A stretch of DNA of 64,000 nt from Streptomyces sp. CB09001 (GTDB lineage: Bacteria > Actinomycetota > Actinomycetes > Streptomycetales > Streptomycetaceae): the NCBI RefSeq assembly GCF_003369795.1, contig NZ_CP026730.1, forward strand, positions 3,224,001-3,288,000, read 5' to 3'. Below are positions 53,576-62,694 of this stretch, one piece after another. The notes beneath the pieces were generated by a model, which made no database searches, was not told the DNA's origin, and worked only from the letters and a program-made list of their open reading frames with translations. Position numbers and translations under genes: made by a program. Position 1 is the first letter of the stretch. The number at the start of each line of letters is the position of its first letter.

Positions 53576-54915
53576 GCGTCACCTTCGGTCTGGGAAGCGA
53601 CCGGAAGGAACACCGCCACCTCGTACCCTCCGTCGTCCGTAGGGCCCGCGGTCATCTCGCCGTTCAGCATCGCCACCCGCTCCCGCATGCCCGTGACACC
53701 GTGTCCTGCTCCGGGCGACGGCTTGACCAGGGTGTTCTGCGGGACGGCGGCGTTGACTATGCGCAGGCCCAGGCCGCCCAGCACGTAGGAGACCTCGACA
53801 CGGGCCGTCGCGCCGGGTGCGTGCCGCAGGCTGTTGCTCAGGGCCTCCTGCACGATCCGGTACGCCGACAGCTCCACACCGGGCGGCAGCTCCCGCACCG
53901 CTCCGGTCACCGCCTTGTCCACGGCCAGGCCCGCCTCGCGCACATTGGCGAGCAGGGCGTCCAGGTCGGCGAGCGTCGGCTGCGGGGCGTCCGGGGCCTC
54001 GTAGTCCTCGGCGCGGACGACTCCCAGGACGCGGCGCAGCTCGGTGAGGGCCGCCACCGCGTTCTCCCTGATGGTCGCGAAGGCGCGCTCCAGCTCCTCC
54101 GGCGGATTCTCCACCCGGTAGGGCGCGGCCTCCGCCTGGATGGCGACCACCGACATGTGGTGGGCGACCACGTCGTGCAGCTCACGGGCGATGGTGGTGC
54201 GCTCCTCCAGCAGGGTGCGGCGGGAGCGTTCGTGCGCGGTGACCGTCTGCTGGGCGGTCACCTCCTTGCGGGCGGTCTGCCGTATGTGCCAGAGACAGAC
54301 CACGAGCAGGGCGAACGCCGACGTCACCATCATCGGCCCGCTGTTCGTGTAGTAGTACGACCCGCCGAAGAAGACGTCCGAGAGGAAGGCGTACACACAC
54401 GTCAGGACCCACATCCACACAGCGGTGCGGGGACGGGTGCGCAGCGCCACGATGATCAGGACCGCGAGGTGGCAGATGAACGCGCCCGGCATCCAGGGCC
54501 AGTCCCACCCGGCGCCGTTGATGAGCGCGACCAGCGGCGTCACGGCGAGGGACAGCCAGAACGCGCCGATCGGCCGCACCAGCGTGGCGAGCACCGGGAG
54601 GGCGCACAGGATGCCGCTCAGCAGGGCCGGTACGTCGCCGCCGGGCAGGTCGCCCGAGACCGCGCCCACGACGAAGGTGATGAACGCGAGCGCCCCGACC
54701 ACCGCGTGCGGGAGGTACCGCGCGTCCGAGCGCAGCCGGCCGGGCAGCCGGCGGACGAACGGGCCGTCCGTGTGCCGGGGCGGCAGAACGCGGTAGGCGA
54801 AGGGGTCCTGGAACAGATCCTGGCGCAGTCCCCGCAGGGAGGTCCGGACAAGCCGGTACTCCTGGCTGCGGGTCCCGCCCTCGTGCTGCTGGTGAATCGT
54901 CTCGGTCACGCTCAC
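53572..54915 (-). CDS. Sensor histidine kinase (pair 1, HisKA_3 type)
   Basis: A 447-residue sensor kinase. About four to five membrane helices lie in residues 60-205, then the dimerisation/phospho-acceptor HisKA_3 segment (TIARELHDVVAHHMSVVAIQ), and the HATPase (AYRIVQEALSNSLRHAPGA, GAGHGVTGMRERVAML). Typical partner of a NarL regulator, which follows with ATGA overlap. The start is GTG 54915 or 54909; no good RBS. The gene is a paralogue of the kinase at 55694-57073. Confidence 0.92.
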   Translation of the reverse strand: MSVTETIHQQHEGGTRSQEYRLVRTSLRGLRQDLFQDPFAYRVLPPRHTDGPFVRRLPGRLRSDARYLPHAVVGALAFITFVVGAVSGDLPGGDVPALLSGILCALPVLATLVRPIGAFWLSLAVTPLVALINGAGWDWPWMPGAFICHLAVLIIVALRTRPRTAVWMWVLTCVYAFLSDVFFGGSYYYTNSGPMMVTSAFALLVVCLWHIRQTARKEVTAQQTVTAHERSRRTLLEERTTIARELHDVVAHHMSVVAIQAEAAPYRVENPPEELERAFATIRENAVAALTELRRVLGVVRAEDYEAPDAPQPTLADLDALLANVREAGLAVDKAVTGAVRELPPGVELSAYRIVQEALSNSLRHAPGATARVEVSYVLGGLGLRIVNAAVPQNTLVKPSPGAGHGVTGMRERVAMLNGEMTAGPTDDGGYEVAVFLPVASQTEGDA

Positions 54916-55010
54916 ACGGTAGGCCGACCGGGAGTGGCCGGTCGTCCCCGTGGAGAGGGGTTCTCGGGCATCCGTCTCAAGTACTACGGGGGGCAACTGC
55001 GCGTCGCTCC

Positions 55011-55697
55011 TCAGTAGCCCGAGGGGCGGACCAGCCCCGACTCGTACGCGAACACCGCCGCCTGCGTGCGGTCCCTGAGGCCCAGCTTCACCAGGATCCT
55101 GCCCACATGGGTCTTCACCGTCTGCTCGGCGACCACCAGACGCTGGGCGATCTCCGCGTTCGACAGGCCCTGCGCAATCAGGGCGAGCACCTCCGTCTCC
55201 CGCTCGGTCAGCTCGCCGACGCGGGCCTTCAGCGGGGCGCGCGGGCGGTCGTCCAGCCGGGAGAACTCGGCGATCAGCCGCCGCGTGATCCCCGGCGCGA
55301 GCAGGGCGTCACCGGCGGCCACCACCCGGACCGCCTCGGCGAGCTGGTCGGCGGAGGCGTCCTTCAGCAGGAACCCGGAGGCCCCCGCCCGCAGTGCCTC
55401 GTACACGTACTCGTCCAGGTCGAAGGTGGTCAGCACCAGCACCCGGATCTGCGGGGTGGCCGTGGTGATCCGCCGGGTGGCCTCGATGCCGCCCAGCTCG
55501 GGCATCCGGATGTCCATCAGGACGACCTCCGGGGCCAGCTCGGCGACCTTGGCCACGGCGTCCAGGCCGTCCACCGCCTGCCCGATCACCTCGATGTCGG
55601 GCTGGGTGTTGAGCAGCACGGTGAAACCCTGCCGGACCATCTGCTGGTCGTCGGCGATCAGCACGCGGATCACGCGGCCGTTGCTGCTGGTCGTCAT
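55011..55697 (-). CDS. NarL/LuxR-family response regulator (pair 2)
   Basis: A 228-residue response regulator with a receiver (RVLIADDQQMVRQGF, phospho-Asp in VVLMDIRMPELGG, LTTFDLDEYVYEAL, FLLKDAS) and a LuxR-type HTH (LTERETEVLALIAQGLSNAE). It shares most residues with the pair-1 regulator, including the C-terminal VKLGLRDRTQAAVFAYE stretch, so the two arose by tandem duplication. The ATG at 55697 overlaps the kinase stop. Confidence 0.93.
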   Translation of the reverse strand: MTTSSNGRVIRVLIADDQQMVRQGFTVLLNTQPDIEVIGQAVDGLDAVAKVAELAPEVVLMDIRMPELGGIEATRRITTATPQIRVLVLTTFDLDEYVYEALRAGASGFLLKDASADQLAEAVRVVAAGDALLAPGITRRLIAEFSRLDDRPRAPLKARVGELTERETEVLALIAQGLSNAEIAQRLVVAEQTVKTHVGRILVKLGLRDRTQAAVFAYESGLVRPSGY

Positions 55698-57073
55698 GGG
55701 GAGTCGTCCTCGATGGAAGGGTCAGGGATGAGGTCCGTGGGCAGGTCGGGGCCGTCGGCCGGCAGGAACGCCGCCACCTGGTAGCCGCCGTCCGGCAGCG
55801 CCTGCGCCGTCAGCGTGCCGTCGAGCATCGCCACCCGCTCCCGCATGCCGAGCAGCCCGTGCCCGGCACCCTGCGACGGCGCCGGTGTGCGCAACGGCCG
55901 GGTGTTGGAGACCACCACACGCAGCCCGATGGGGAGGTGGATGAGGTGGACCTCGGCACTCGCGCCCGGCGCGTGCCGCAGCACGTTGCTGAGCGCCTCC
56001 TGCACGATCCGGTACGCCGACAGCTCCACGCCGGGCGGCAGCGGTCTGCGCGTCCCGCTCGTATCGGTGGTGACGGACAGTCCGGCGGCCCGGGTGTTCT
56101 CCACCAGCGCGTCGAGCCGGTCCAGGGTGGGCTGCGGGGCGTGCGGTGCGGCGGCGTCCCCTCCCTCGGGCGCCTCCACCACGTCCGGGTACTCGGAGCG
56201 CAGCACGCCCAGCACCCGGCGCAGCTCGGTGAGCGCCTCCAGCGCGTTCTGCCGGATGCCGGCGAGGTTCTCCTTCAGCTCGTCCGTCGGGTTCTCGACG
56301 AGGAGGGGCGCGACCTGGGCCTGGATGGAGATCACCGACATGTGGTGGGCGACCACGTCGTGCAGCTCGCGCGCGATGCGGCCGCGCTCCTCCAGCAGGG
56401 TGCGCCGGGCCCGCTCCTCGGCGGTGAGCGTGGTCTGCTCCGCCAACTGCGTGCGGGCTTCCCTGCGGCCGCGCAGGGCGATGCCGAGGACGACGACGAC
56501 CGCGAACAGGATGACGGCGAGCTGACCGGTCGGCTGGTAGTTCGACGCGCCCATCACGCCCTGCACCAGGTAGGTGGTGAGCGCGGTCAGGGCCAGCGCC
56601 TCCAGGGACACGCGCGTCCGCACCCGCAGGGCGAGCAGCAGCATCACGAACAGGTGCCCGATCAGCCCGGCGGCCGTCCAGGGCCACGTGAACTCGTAAC
56701 CGCCCGGGACCATCTCGGCCCGCACCGCGAAGGCCCCGACCAGCATGCCCGCCATCGACAGCCACCACGCCGCGACCGGCCGCCACAGCGCGAACACCAT
56801 CGCGCCGGCCTGGGCGGCACCGATGAGGAAGGCGAAGCCCGGCTCGATCCCGCCGTTGTCCCCGAGTTGGGCGGCGTCACCCAGCAGCACCCCGAGCGCC
56901 GCCAGACACACCACCCCGTGCGGGAACCAGCGCAGCCACACCGACGGCGGCAGCGGATCGGCCCGCCAGGTCCACAGGTCGTCGTGGAGCACGCGCAGCA
57001 CGCGCTCGGCCCGGGCCCGGAACCACGCCCACTGCCGTTTCCCCCATCGCGTCACAGGCTCCACCCTAGACAT
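55694..57073 (-). CDS. Sensor histidine kinase (pair 2)
   Basis: A 459-residue HisKA_3 sensor kinase. Five or so helices span about 50-205. The H-box is IARELHDVVAHHMSVISIQ and the ATPase part is AYRIVQEALSNVLRHAPGA, GHGLLGMRERVAMLDG. The ATG at 57073 is chosen since its first bases overlap the stop of the acyltransferase gene by 8 nt (ATGTCTAG), placing it in one operon with the acyltransferase and the exported hydrolase. It may report on an envelope state. Confidence 0.92.
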   Translation of the reverse strand: MSRVEPVTRWGKRQWAWFRARAERVLRVLHDDLWTWRADPLPPSVWLRWFPHGVVCLAALGVLLGDAAQLGDNGGIEPGFAFLIGAAQAGAMVFALWRPVAAWWLSMAGMLVGAFAVRAEMVPGGYEFTWPWTAAGLIGHLFVMLLLALRVRTRVSLEALALTALTTYLVQGVMGASNYQPTGQLAVILFAVVVVLGIALRGRREARTQLAEQTTLTAEERARRTLLEERGRIARELHDVVAHHMSVISIQAQVAPLLVENPTDELKENLAGIRQNALEALTELRRVLGVLRSEYPDVVEAPEGGDAAAPHAPQPTLDRLDALVENTRAAGLSVTTDTSGTRRPLPPGVELSAYRIVQEALSNVLRHAPGASAEVHLIHLPIGLRVVVSNTRPLRTPAPSQGAGHGLLGMRERVAMLDGTLTAQALPDGGYQVAAFLPADGPDLPTDLIPDPSIEDDSP

Positions 57074-58310
57074 GGCGTGCACCCGCCGTGGTCGCCCGGC
57101 GCTGCGGGCGGTGCGCGCGCACGACCCGCGTACGGCGCCGTCCTGGACCGCGCTGCTCGCAGGAGCGGAACGTGGCCCAGCAGCCGGCCAGGACCAGCGC
57201 GAACACCGGGAGCCAGGCGAGCCGGGCCGCGACCCAGTCCAGGCCGTCGGGAGGCGTGTGCAGGCCGGGCAGACGGCCCGCGAGGAGACCGGTGGCCGTG
57301 GTCGCCATCAGCGCCGTCTGGTGCCAGAGGAAGATCGTCATCGCGGAGAGGTTGACCAGCGCGACCGCGGCCCACGCCATGGGGCGCCGCATCGCACGGC
57401 GCAGCCGCTCGCGCAGCAGCAGGGCGAGCCCGCACTGGGCCAGGCCGAAGGTGACGGCGGCCAGGGTCGGCGGGTTGAGGTTCGACACCGACGCGCCGGG
57501 GACACCGACCATCGACGCCGGGTAGCCCGCCCAGGCGACGAGCGCCGCGGTCGCCGCCGTGCCACCGGTGAGCAGGATCCAGCCCGATCGGCGACGGTCC
57601 AGTTCGCCGCGGGACCAGGCGGCGCCGAGGGTGTAGGGGACCAGCCAGCCGGCGGCGAGGTTGACCCAGCCGAGCCAGGACGGGGCGCCGAGACCGAAGC
57701 GCAGCAGGTCTATGTGGAGGACGACGACCAGCGGCCACAGCGGATGCAGCCGGGTCAGCAGCGGCGTCGCCGCGGTCAGCACGGCGAAGACCAGCAGGAA
57801 CCACATCGGGGACAGCGCCAGCTTCACCAGCGTGTGCACGGTCACGAAGTCCGCGCCCGTCAGGAGCAGCAGCGCCGCCGTCACCGTCCACAGGCCGAGG
57901 ACGGCCAGGACCGGCCGGAAGAGCCGGGACAGCCGGGCGGTCAGCCAGCGGCCGTAGGACTCGCCGCGGGCGCGGGCCGACGCGTATCCGCGGGTGGCGA
58001 CATGACCGCCGACCAGGAAGAACACGGCGAGGGTCTGGAAGGCCCAGGAGACCGGGGCCAGCCGGGGCATCTCCCCCAGCGGGCTGGCCGCGTGCAGGCT
58101 GCTGCCGTCGGCGACCAGGGCCGTCACCAGCCAGTGCCCGAGGACCACCCCGAGGATGGCGAGGGCGCGCAGGGCGTCCACGGCCCGGTCCCGGTCCTCG
58201 GGGGTGGCCCCGTCGATACGGGCGGCGGCCTCGCGCAGGCCCCCGCGCGAGAACGACGGTATGACGGCCGGGGTCGGTGTCGGGGTCGGGGTCAGGGCAA
58301 GGTCAGGCAT
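57066..58310 (-). CDS. Acyltransferase-3 family membrane protein
   Basis: A 414-residue integral membrane acyltransferase (OafA/PATase-like, Acyl_transf_3) with about 10 hydrophobic helices. It has the family opening DRAVDALRALAILGVVLGHW with the essential His, and the central LSPMWFLLVFAVLTAATPLL. Such enzymes transfer acyl groups to sugars or peptidoglycan at the outer membrane face. The ATG at 58310 overlaps the preceding hydrolase stop by 8 nt, and its own stop overlaps the sensor kinase start. Confidence 0.88.
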   Translation of the reverse strand: MPDLALTPTPTPTPAVIPSFSRGGLREAAARIDGATPEDRDRAVDALRALAILGVVLGHWLVTALVADGSSLHAASPLGEMPRLAPVSWAFQTLAVFFLVGGHVATRGYASARARGESYGRWLTARLSRLFRPVLAVLGLWTVTAALLLLTGADFVTVHTLVKLALSPMWFLLVFAVLTAATPLLTRLHPLWPLVVVLHIDLLRFGLGAPSWLGWVNLAAGWLVPYTLGAAWSRGELDRRRSGWILLTGGTAATAALVAWAGYPASMVGVPGASVSNLNPPTLAAVTFGLAQCGLALLLRERLRRAMRRPMAWAAVALVNLSAMTIFLWHQTALMATTATGLLAGRLPGLHTPPDGLDWVAARLAWLPVFALVLAGCWATFRSCEQRGPGRRRTRVVRAHRPQRRATTAGARHV

Positions 58311-59292
58311 GGGTCACCTCCGTGGTGTCGCCCAGGGCGATCCGGGCCAGGTTCGTCAGGGCGAGGGAGCCGGTGTCGAAGTAGTCGCTGTGGCCGCCGT
58401 CCCCGGCGTCGAAGACCCGCGCGCCGAAGTCCGGGGAGACCGGATCCGTGCCGAAGCCGACGGTGGTGCCGAAGATGCCGGCGCTGACGTGCGGAACGTG
58501 CTCCACCCAGTCGTCGGCGCCGCGCCCCGCCCATATCCGGGCGTCGGAGCGCAGACCGGCGGCGGTGTCGGCGCCGGTGCCGGGGCTGCCGACCAGAGCG
58601 ATGTCGGCCACGTCCAGGCCGTCGGCGGCGCGGGCGCAGACCACCGAGCCGTAGGAGTGGCAGAGGAGGGCGAGGCCGGTGTCGGGGCCGGTGATCCGGC
58701 GCAGGTCGCCGACCAGGGCACGCAGTTCGGGGGCGGCCCGGTCGGCGCGGTCGGTCGTGGCGACGGTGGTGCTGACGGTGCCCGGCGTCTCGTACCCCAG
58801 CCAGGCCACGACGGCGGTGCGGGTGCCCGCGGGAGCCTCGGCGACGAGCTGCCGGTGCAGGGCGAGGGCGGCGGCGCGGAAGCGGCCGTAGGTGTCGAGG
58901 CCGGTGTCGGAGCCCGGGACGAGGACGGCTACGTGGTCGGCGCGCGCCAGGTCGCCGAAGACCTCGGTGGCCAGTCCGGCGCCCCGGCCGTCGAAGGCGA
59001 GGAGATGGCGGGACCGGTCGGCCATCGCGCGGTCCGCCGCCGCACGGTGACGGTCGCCGTGGTCGGCGGCCATCCGGGAGGCCTCAACCGCGTTGGCCCG
59101 GTTGGCGGCGTACGCCTGCTCCAGCGTGGCGGCCGTCGGGGCCGCGAGCGCGGCAGGTGGCGGGGCGGGGATCTCGGGCCGCGCGGCCCCGGAGAGGGGA
59201 AGCGCCACGGCACCGGCGATGAGGGTGGCGCAACCGGCGCGGCGCCATCCGCGCACGCGCCGCCGCCAACGTACCGTCGTCCCGGGCCTCAT
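58303..59292 (-). CDS. Exported alpha/beta hydrolase (DUF1023 family)
   Basis: A 329-residue secreted hydrolase. A signal-peptide-like N-terminus (RRVRGWRRAGCATLIAGAV, with an Ala-rich end) is followed by a DUF1023 alpha/beta hydrolase domain. The nucleophile is in LLCHSYGSVV, the acid in VFDAGDGGHSDYF together with the His of the same block. The ATG at 59292 is the first with a plausible signal peptide. It is first in the operon hydrolase-acyltransferase-kinase-regulator. A lipid or peptidoglycan-linked substrate is possible. Confidence 0.87.
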   Translation of the reverse strand: MRPGTTVRWRRRVRGWRRAGCATLIAGAVALPLSGAARPEIPAPPPAALAAPTAATLEQAYAANRANAVEASRMAADHGDRHRAAADRAMADRSRHLLAFDGRGAGLATEVFGDLARADHVAVLVPGSDTGLDTYGRFRAAALALHRQLVAEAPAGTRTAVVAWLGYETPGTVSTTVATTDRADRAAPELRALVGDLRRITGPDTGLALLCHSYGSVVCARAADGLDVADIALVGSPGTGADTAAGLRSDARIWAGRGADDWVEHVPHVSAGIFGTTVGFGTDPVSPDFGARVFDAGDGGHSDYFDTGSLALTNLARIALGDTTEVTHA

Positions 59293-59451
59293 GGCCGCTC
59301 CCCTCCAGCGCGCCCGCCCACCGGGTGCGTCTGGAAGGGAAGTTATGGATCGGGCCGGGTAACCCGCGTCCCGCCAGGGAACTCACCTGCGGGGTAGCTC
59401 TGAGGTACTACGGGTACGACAGGTGTCGCCGGGCGTCGGCTCCCACCCCGT

Positions 59452-60357
59452 TCACCATGCCAACTGCGCGATCTCCTCCGCCACCACCGCACACGCGTCC
59501 GCCGCCGGGTCGATCAGCGGGTAGTGGCCGACGTCCTCCAGCAGCGTCACCCCCACCACCTCCCCGGCCTTCGCCGCCGCGTCCGCGTACGCCTCGGCGA
59601 CCGCCTGCGGGACGTCCACGTCGGCGCGGCCCTGCACGAGGGTCGTCGCGATCCCGGTGGGCAGCAGCAGGGCGGGGTCCGCGTACGGGCGGCGCTCGGT
59701 GAACAGCTCGCCGTCGCCCAGCAGTTGCCGCGTCGCGCCACCGCACACGCCGAGCTCGTCGGCGACCTCGAAGTCGGCGATCGGCGCGAGCGCGACCACG
59801 CCGCGCAGAGGCGTCGGACGCTCGGTCCGCCACGGGGCGTCCGCGGGCAGCAGGTGCCGGGCGGCCGCCCACAGGGCGAGGTGGCCGCCGGCCGAGTGGC
59901 CGGTGAGCACCACGCGCCGCGCGTCCGCCCGCGGCAGGTGCCGCCGGACCAGCTCCGGCAGCGCGTCCAGCGCGGCGGCCACGTCGTCGAACGTGTCGGG
60001 CCAGCGCCCCGCGACGGGATCACCGCCCGAACCCGGCGCACCGGCTCCCTCCGCCCCGCGCCGGTACTCCACACTGGCCACGGCGAAGCCCCGGCGGGCC
60101 AGGAAGCCGGCGAACGGGCTGATGTGCCGCCGGTCGTACGGGGCGCGCCACGAGCCTCCGTGCAGGACCACCACCACGGGAGCGGCCTCGCCCGGGCCCG
60201 CGCCGCCGCGCGGCACGTAGAAGTCGATCACCTGGTCGGGGTGGTCGCCGTAACCGGCGGTGCTGTCGGGTTCGACCGCCGGGTGGGAGAGGGCCGATTT
60301 CTCCTCCGCGGCGTCCCTCGCGGCAGCGGTGCCCGGTTCTGCGGCGGCGTCCGGCAT
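59452..60357 (-). CDS. Alpha/beta hydrolase, kynurenine formamidase candidate
   Basis: A 301-residue alpha/beta hydrolase with the HGG oxyanion motif (VLHGGSWRAPYDRRH), nucleophile in VLTGHSAGGHLALWAA, acid in QGRADVDVP and histidine in EDVGHYPLIDP. The HGGSW plus GHSAGGH signature is that of eukaryote-type kynurenine formamidases. It is downstream of kynU by 164 bp on the same strand, which supports a role in N-formylkynurenine cleavage. The ATG at 60357 has GAGAGG upstream. Substrate assignment is inference from context. Confidence 0.78.
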   Translation of the reverse strand: MPDAAAEPGTAAARDAAEEKSALSHPAVEPDSTAGYGDHPDQVIDFYVPRGGAGPGEAAPVVVVLHGGSWRAPYDRRHISPFAGFLARRGFAVASVEYRRGAEGAGAPGSGGDPVAGRWPDTFDDVAAALDALPELVRRHLPRADARRVVLTGHSAGGHLALWAAARHLLPADAPWRTERPTPLRGVVALAPIADFEVADELGVCGGATRQLLGDGELFTERRPYADPALLLPTGIATTLVQGRADVDVPQAVAEAYADAAAKAGEVVGVTLLEDVGHYPLIDPAADACAVVAEEIAQLAW

Positions 60358-60521
60358 GGTCAACCTCTCAGCGACGGAACGGTGTTGGCGGACCGGAGGA
60401 AGGAAAGAATCGGCCGTTGGCCGGACGTTATCAGGCCGATGACGTGCGCGGACACGGGGATGTGACGCTGGGTGAGGACCGGACGGCGTGTCCGGTCCCC
60501 GCCCCCGTTCGACCGCGCGGC

Positions 60522-61742
60522 TCAGCCGGCCAGCGTCCGGGCCAGCACCCGCGCCGCCCGCTCCACGTCCGCGAAGCCGACGTACAGCGGGGTGAAGCCG
60601 AAGCGCAGCACGTCCGGAGCGCGGTAGTCCCCGACCACCCCGCGCTCGATCAGCCGCTTCATCACCTCGCCCGCACCCTCGCAGCGCAGCGCGACCTGGC
60701 TGCCCCGCTCGACGTGCGCCGCCGGGGTCACGGACTCCACGCGGCCGTCCGGGACGTACGCCCCGACACAGCGCAGGAAGAAGTCCGTCAGCGCCAGCGA
60801 CTTGGCCCGCACCGCCGCCACCGAGACGCCGTCCTCGTCCCACACGTCCAGCGCCGCGTCCAGGGCGAGCAGGGAGAGGATGTCCGGCGTGCCGACCCTC
60901 CCGCGCACCGCGCCGGAGGCCGGGGCGTAGGCGGGCCGCATGCCGAACGGCTCGGCGTGCGAGTTCCAGCCGGGCAGCGGGGAGTCGAAGCGGGGCTGGA
61001 GGTCACGGCGCACGTACAGGTACGCGGGCGAGCCGGGGCCGCCGTTGAGGTATTTGTAGGTGCAGCCGACCGCCAGGTCCACGCCGTGCTCGTCGAGTCC
61101 GACCGGCAGCGCACCCGCGCTGTGGCACAGGTCCCAGACCGTGTACGCCCCCGCCGCGTGCGCCGCGGCCGTGAGCGCGGGCAGGTCGTGCAGCCGGCCC
61201 GATCGGTAGTCGACGTGGTTGAGCAGCACCGCGGCGGTGCGGTCGCCCAGGGCGCCGGGGACCTCGGCCGGGGCCACGGGCCGCAGGGCGCAGCCCGTCA
61301 TCCGGGCCGCCGACTCGGCGATGTACCCGTCGGTGGGGAAGGTGGTGGCGTCGACCAGGATCTCGTCCCGGACCGGACCGGACCCGCCGCCCTCACCGCC
61401 TTCCTGCGCCATGCGCACCGCGGCGACCAGCGCCTTGAAGACGTTGACGCTGGTCGAGTCGCCGACCACGATCTGCCCGGCGGCCGCGCCGACCAGCGGG
61501 GCGATCCGGTCGCCGATCCGCTCGGGCGCGGTCCACCAGCCGCTCTCCTCCCAGGACCGGATGCGCAGCTCGCCCCACTGACGCCGTACGACGTCCGCCA
61601 CGCGCGCGGGAACGTGCGCGGGGAGGGCGCCCAGCGAGTTGCCGTCGAGGTACGTCACGTCGTCCAGGACGAACTTCCCGCGCACCGCGGCCAGTGGGTC
61701 GGCGGCGTCCAGTTCCTCGGCGGTCCGTTGGAGTTCAGACAT
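60522..61742 (-). CDS. kynU: Kynureninase
   Basis: A 406-residue PLP enzyme that cleaves kynurenine to anthranilate and alanine. It has the family N-terminus DDVTYLDGNSLGALP, the pocket NHVDYRSGRLHDLP, DLCHSAGALPVGLDEHGVD and the PLP-lysine loop GCTYKYLNGGPGSPAYLYV. The ATG at 61742 overlaps the kynA stop by 8 nt, so the two are coupled. The pathway supplies anthranilate, e.g. for antibiotic precursors, or tryptophan catabolism. Confidence 0.96.
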   Translation of the reverse strand: MSELQRTAEELDAADPLAAVRGKFVLDDVTYLDGNSLGALPAHVPARVADVVRRQWGELRIRSWEESGWWTAPERIGDRIAPLVGAAAGQIVVGDSTSVNVFKALVAAVRMAQEGGEGGGSGPVRDEILVDATTFPTDGYIAESAARMTGCALRPVAPAEVPGALGDRTAAVLLNHVDYRSGRLHDLPALTAAAHAAGAYTVWDLCHSAGALPVGLDEHGVDLAVGCTYKYLNGGPGSPAYLYVRRDLQPRFDSPLPGWNSHAEPFGMRPAYAPASGAVRGRVGTPDILSLLALDAALDVWDEDGVSVAAVRAKSLALTDFFLRCVGAYVPDGRVESVTPAAHVERGSQVALRCEGAGEVMKRLIERGVVGDYRAPDVLRFGFTPLYVGFADVERAARVLARTLAG

Positions 61743-62550
61743 ACGACCGCGCCGTCCACAGCTCGGGGAACACGTTGCCCCGGGCCCGCTTCTCCAGCCA
61801 GGCCACCCCGGCGGAGCCGCCCGTGCCGGTCTTGGAGCCCATCGCGCGCCGGGTGGCGACCAGGTGGTCGTTGCGCCAGCGCCACACCAGCTCCGCGACG
61901 TCGGTGAGGGCCTCGCCGAGGCGGGCCAGCTCGCCGTTCTGGTCGCCGGAGTAGACGGCCGTCCAGGCGGCCTCGACCTCGGGGGCGGCCTCGTACTTCC
62001 GGGTGAGGTCGCGCCGGAGCACGGCGTCCGGGATGTCGTACCCGTGCCGGGCGAGCAGCCGGACCACCTCGTCGTACAGGCTCGGCTCGTGCAGCGCCTT
62101 CTCCAGTTCCGCGTGGACGCGGGGGGCGCCGCGGTGCGGGACGAGCATGGACGCGGACTTGTCGCCGAGCAGGAACTCCAGGCGGCGGTACATCGCCGAC
62201 TGGAAGCCGGAACCCTCGCCGAGGGCGGACCGGTAGGAGTTGAACTGGGCCGGGGTGAGCTGCCCCAGAGGTGTCCAGGAGGCGTTCAGCGCCTCCAGCT
62301 CCCGCACCGAACGCTTGAGCGCGTCGGTCGCCACCGGGATCCGGTCCTCGCGCAGGGCGCGGGCGGCGGTCTCCCATTCGTGGACGATGACGGTGAACCA
62401 CAGCTCCATGACCTGGGTCGTGACCAGGAAGACCATCTCTCCGGGGTCGTCCGAGAGGGTGTGCTGGAGGTGGGTGAGCACGTCCGCCTTGACGTAGTCC
62501 TCGTACGGCGTGCTGCCCTCGAAGTCGAGATTCGGGGCGTCGTGGGACAT
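61735..62550 (-). CDS. kynA: Tryptophan 2,3-dioxygenase
   Basis: A 271-residue heme dioxygenase that opens the tryptophan ring to N-formylkynurenine. The N-terminus (LDFEGSTPYEDYVKADVL, with QHTLSDDPGEMVFLVTTQVM) and the block FNSYRSALGEGSGFQSAMYR, plus TGTGGSAGVAWL near the end, are characteristic. The heme His is in WRWRNDHLVATRRAMGSKTG. The ATG at 62550 lies after GGAGACAGCG. First gene of the kyn group; kynU follows with an 8-nt overlap. Confidence 0.96.
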   Translation of the reverse strand: MSHDAPNLDFEGSTPYEDYVKADVLTHLQHTLSDDPGEMVFLVTTQVMELWFTVIVHEWETAARALREDRIPVATDALKRSVRELEALNASWTPLGQLTPAQFNSYRSALGEGSGFQSAMYRRLEFLLGDKSASMLVPHRGAPRVHAELEKALHEPSLYDEVVRLLARHGYDIPDAVLRRDLTRKYEAAPEVEAAWTAVYSGDQNGELARLGEALTDVAELVWRWRNDHLVATRRAMGSKTGTGGSAGVAWLEKRARGNVFPELWTARSYV

Positions 62551-62652
62551 CGCTGTCTCCTGATGTGCACGGGTAGCGGTCCGCCCTGCCGTTACCGGCA
62601 CGGGGCCCCGGTCCCCAACGGCATCCTCCGCAATCGTCGCAGGAAACCGCAA

Positions 62653-62679
62653 GGCCCGCCCGCGGACGGCGGACGGGCC
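62653..62679 (-). terminator. Hairpin after the DUF3151 gene
   Basis: 10-bp arms with one mismatch (GGCCCGYCCG / CGGACGGGCC) around a 7-nt loop, followed on the minus strand by TTGCGGTTTCC. Separates the DUF3151 gene from kynA. Confidence 0.55.
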
Positions 62680-62694
62680 GGATACACGCAGGGG

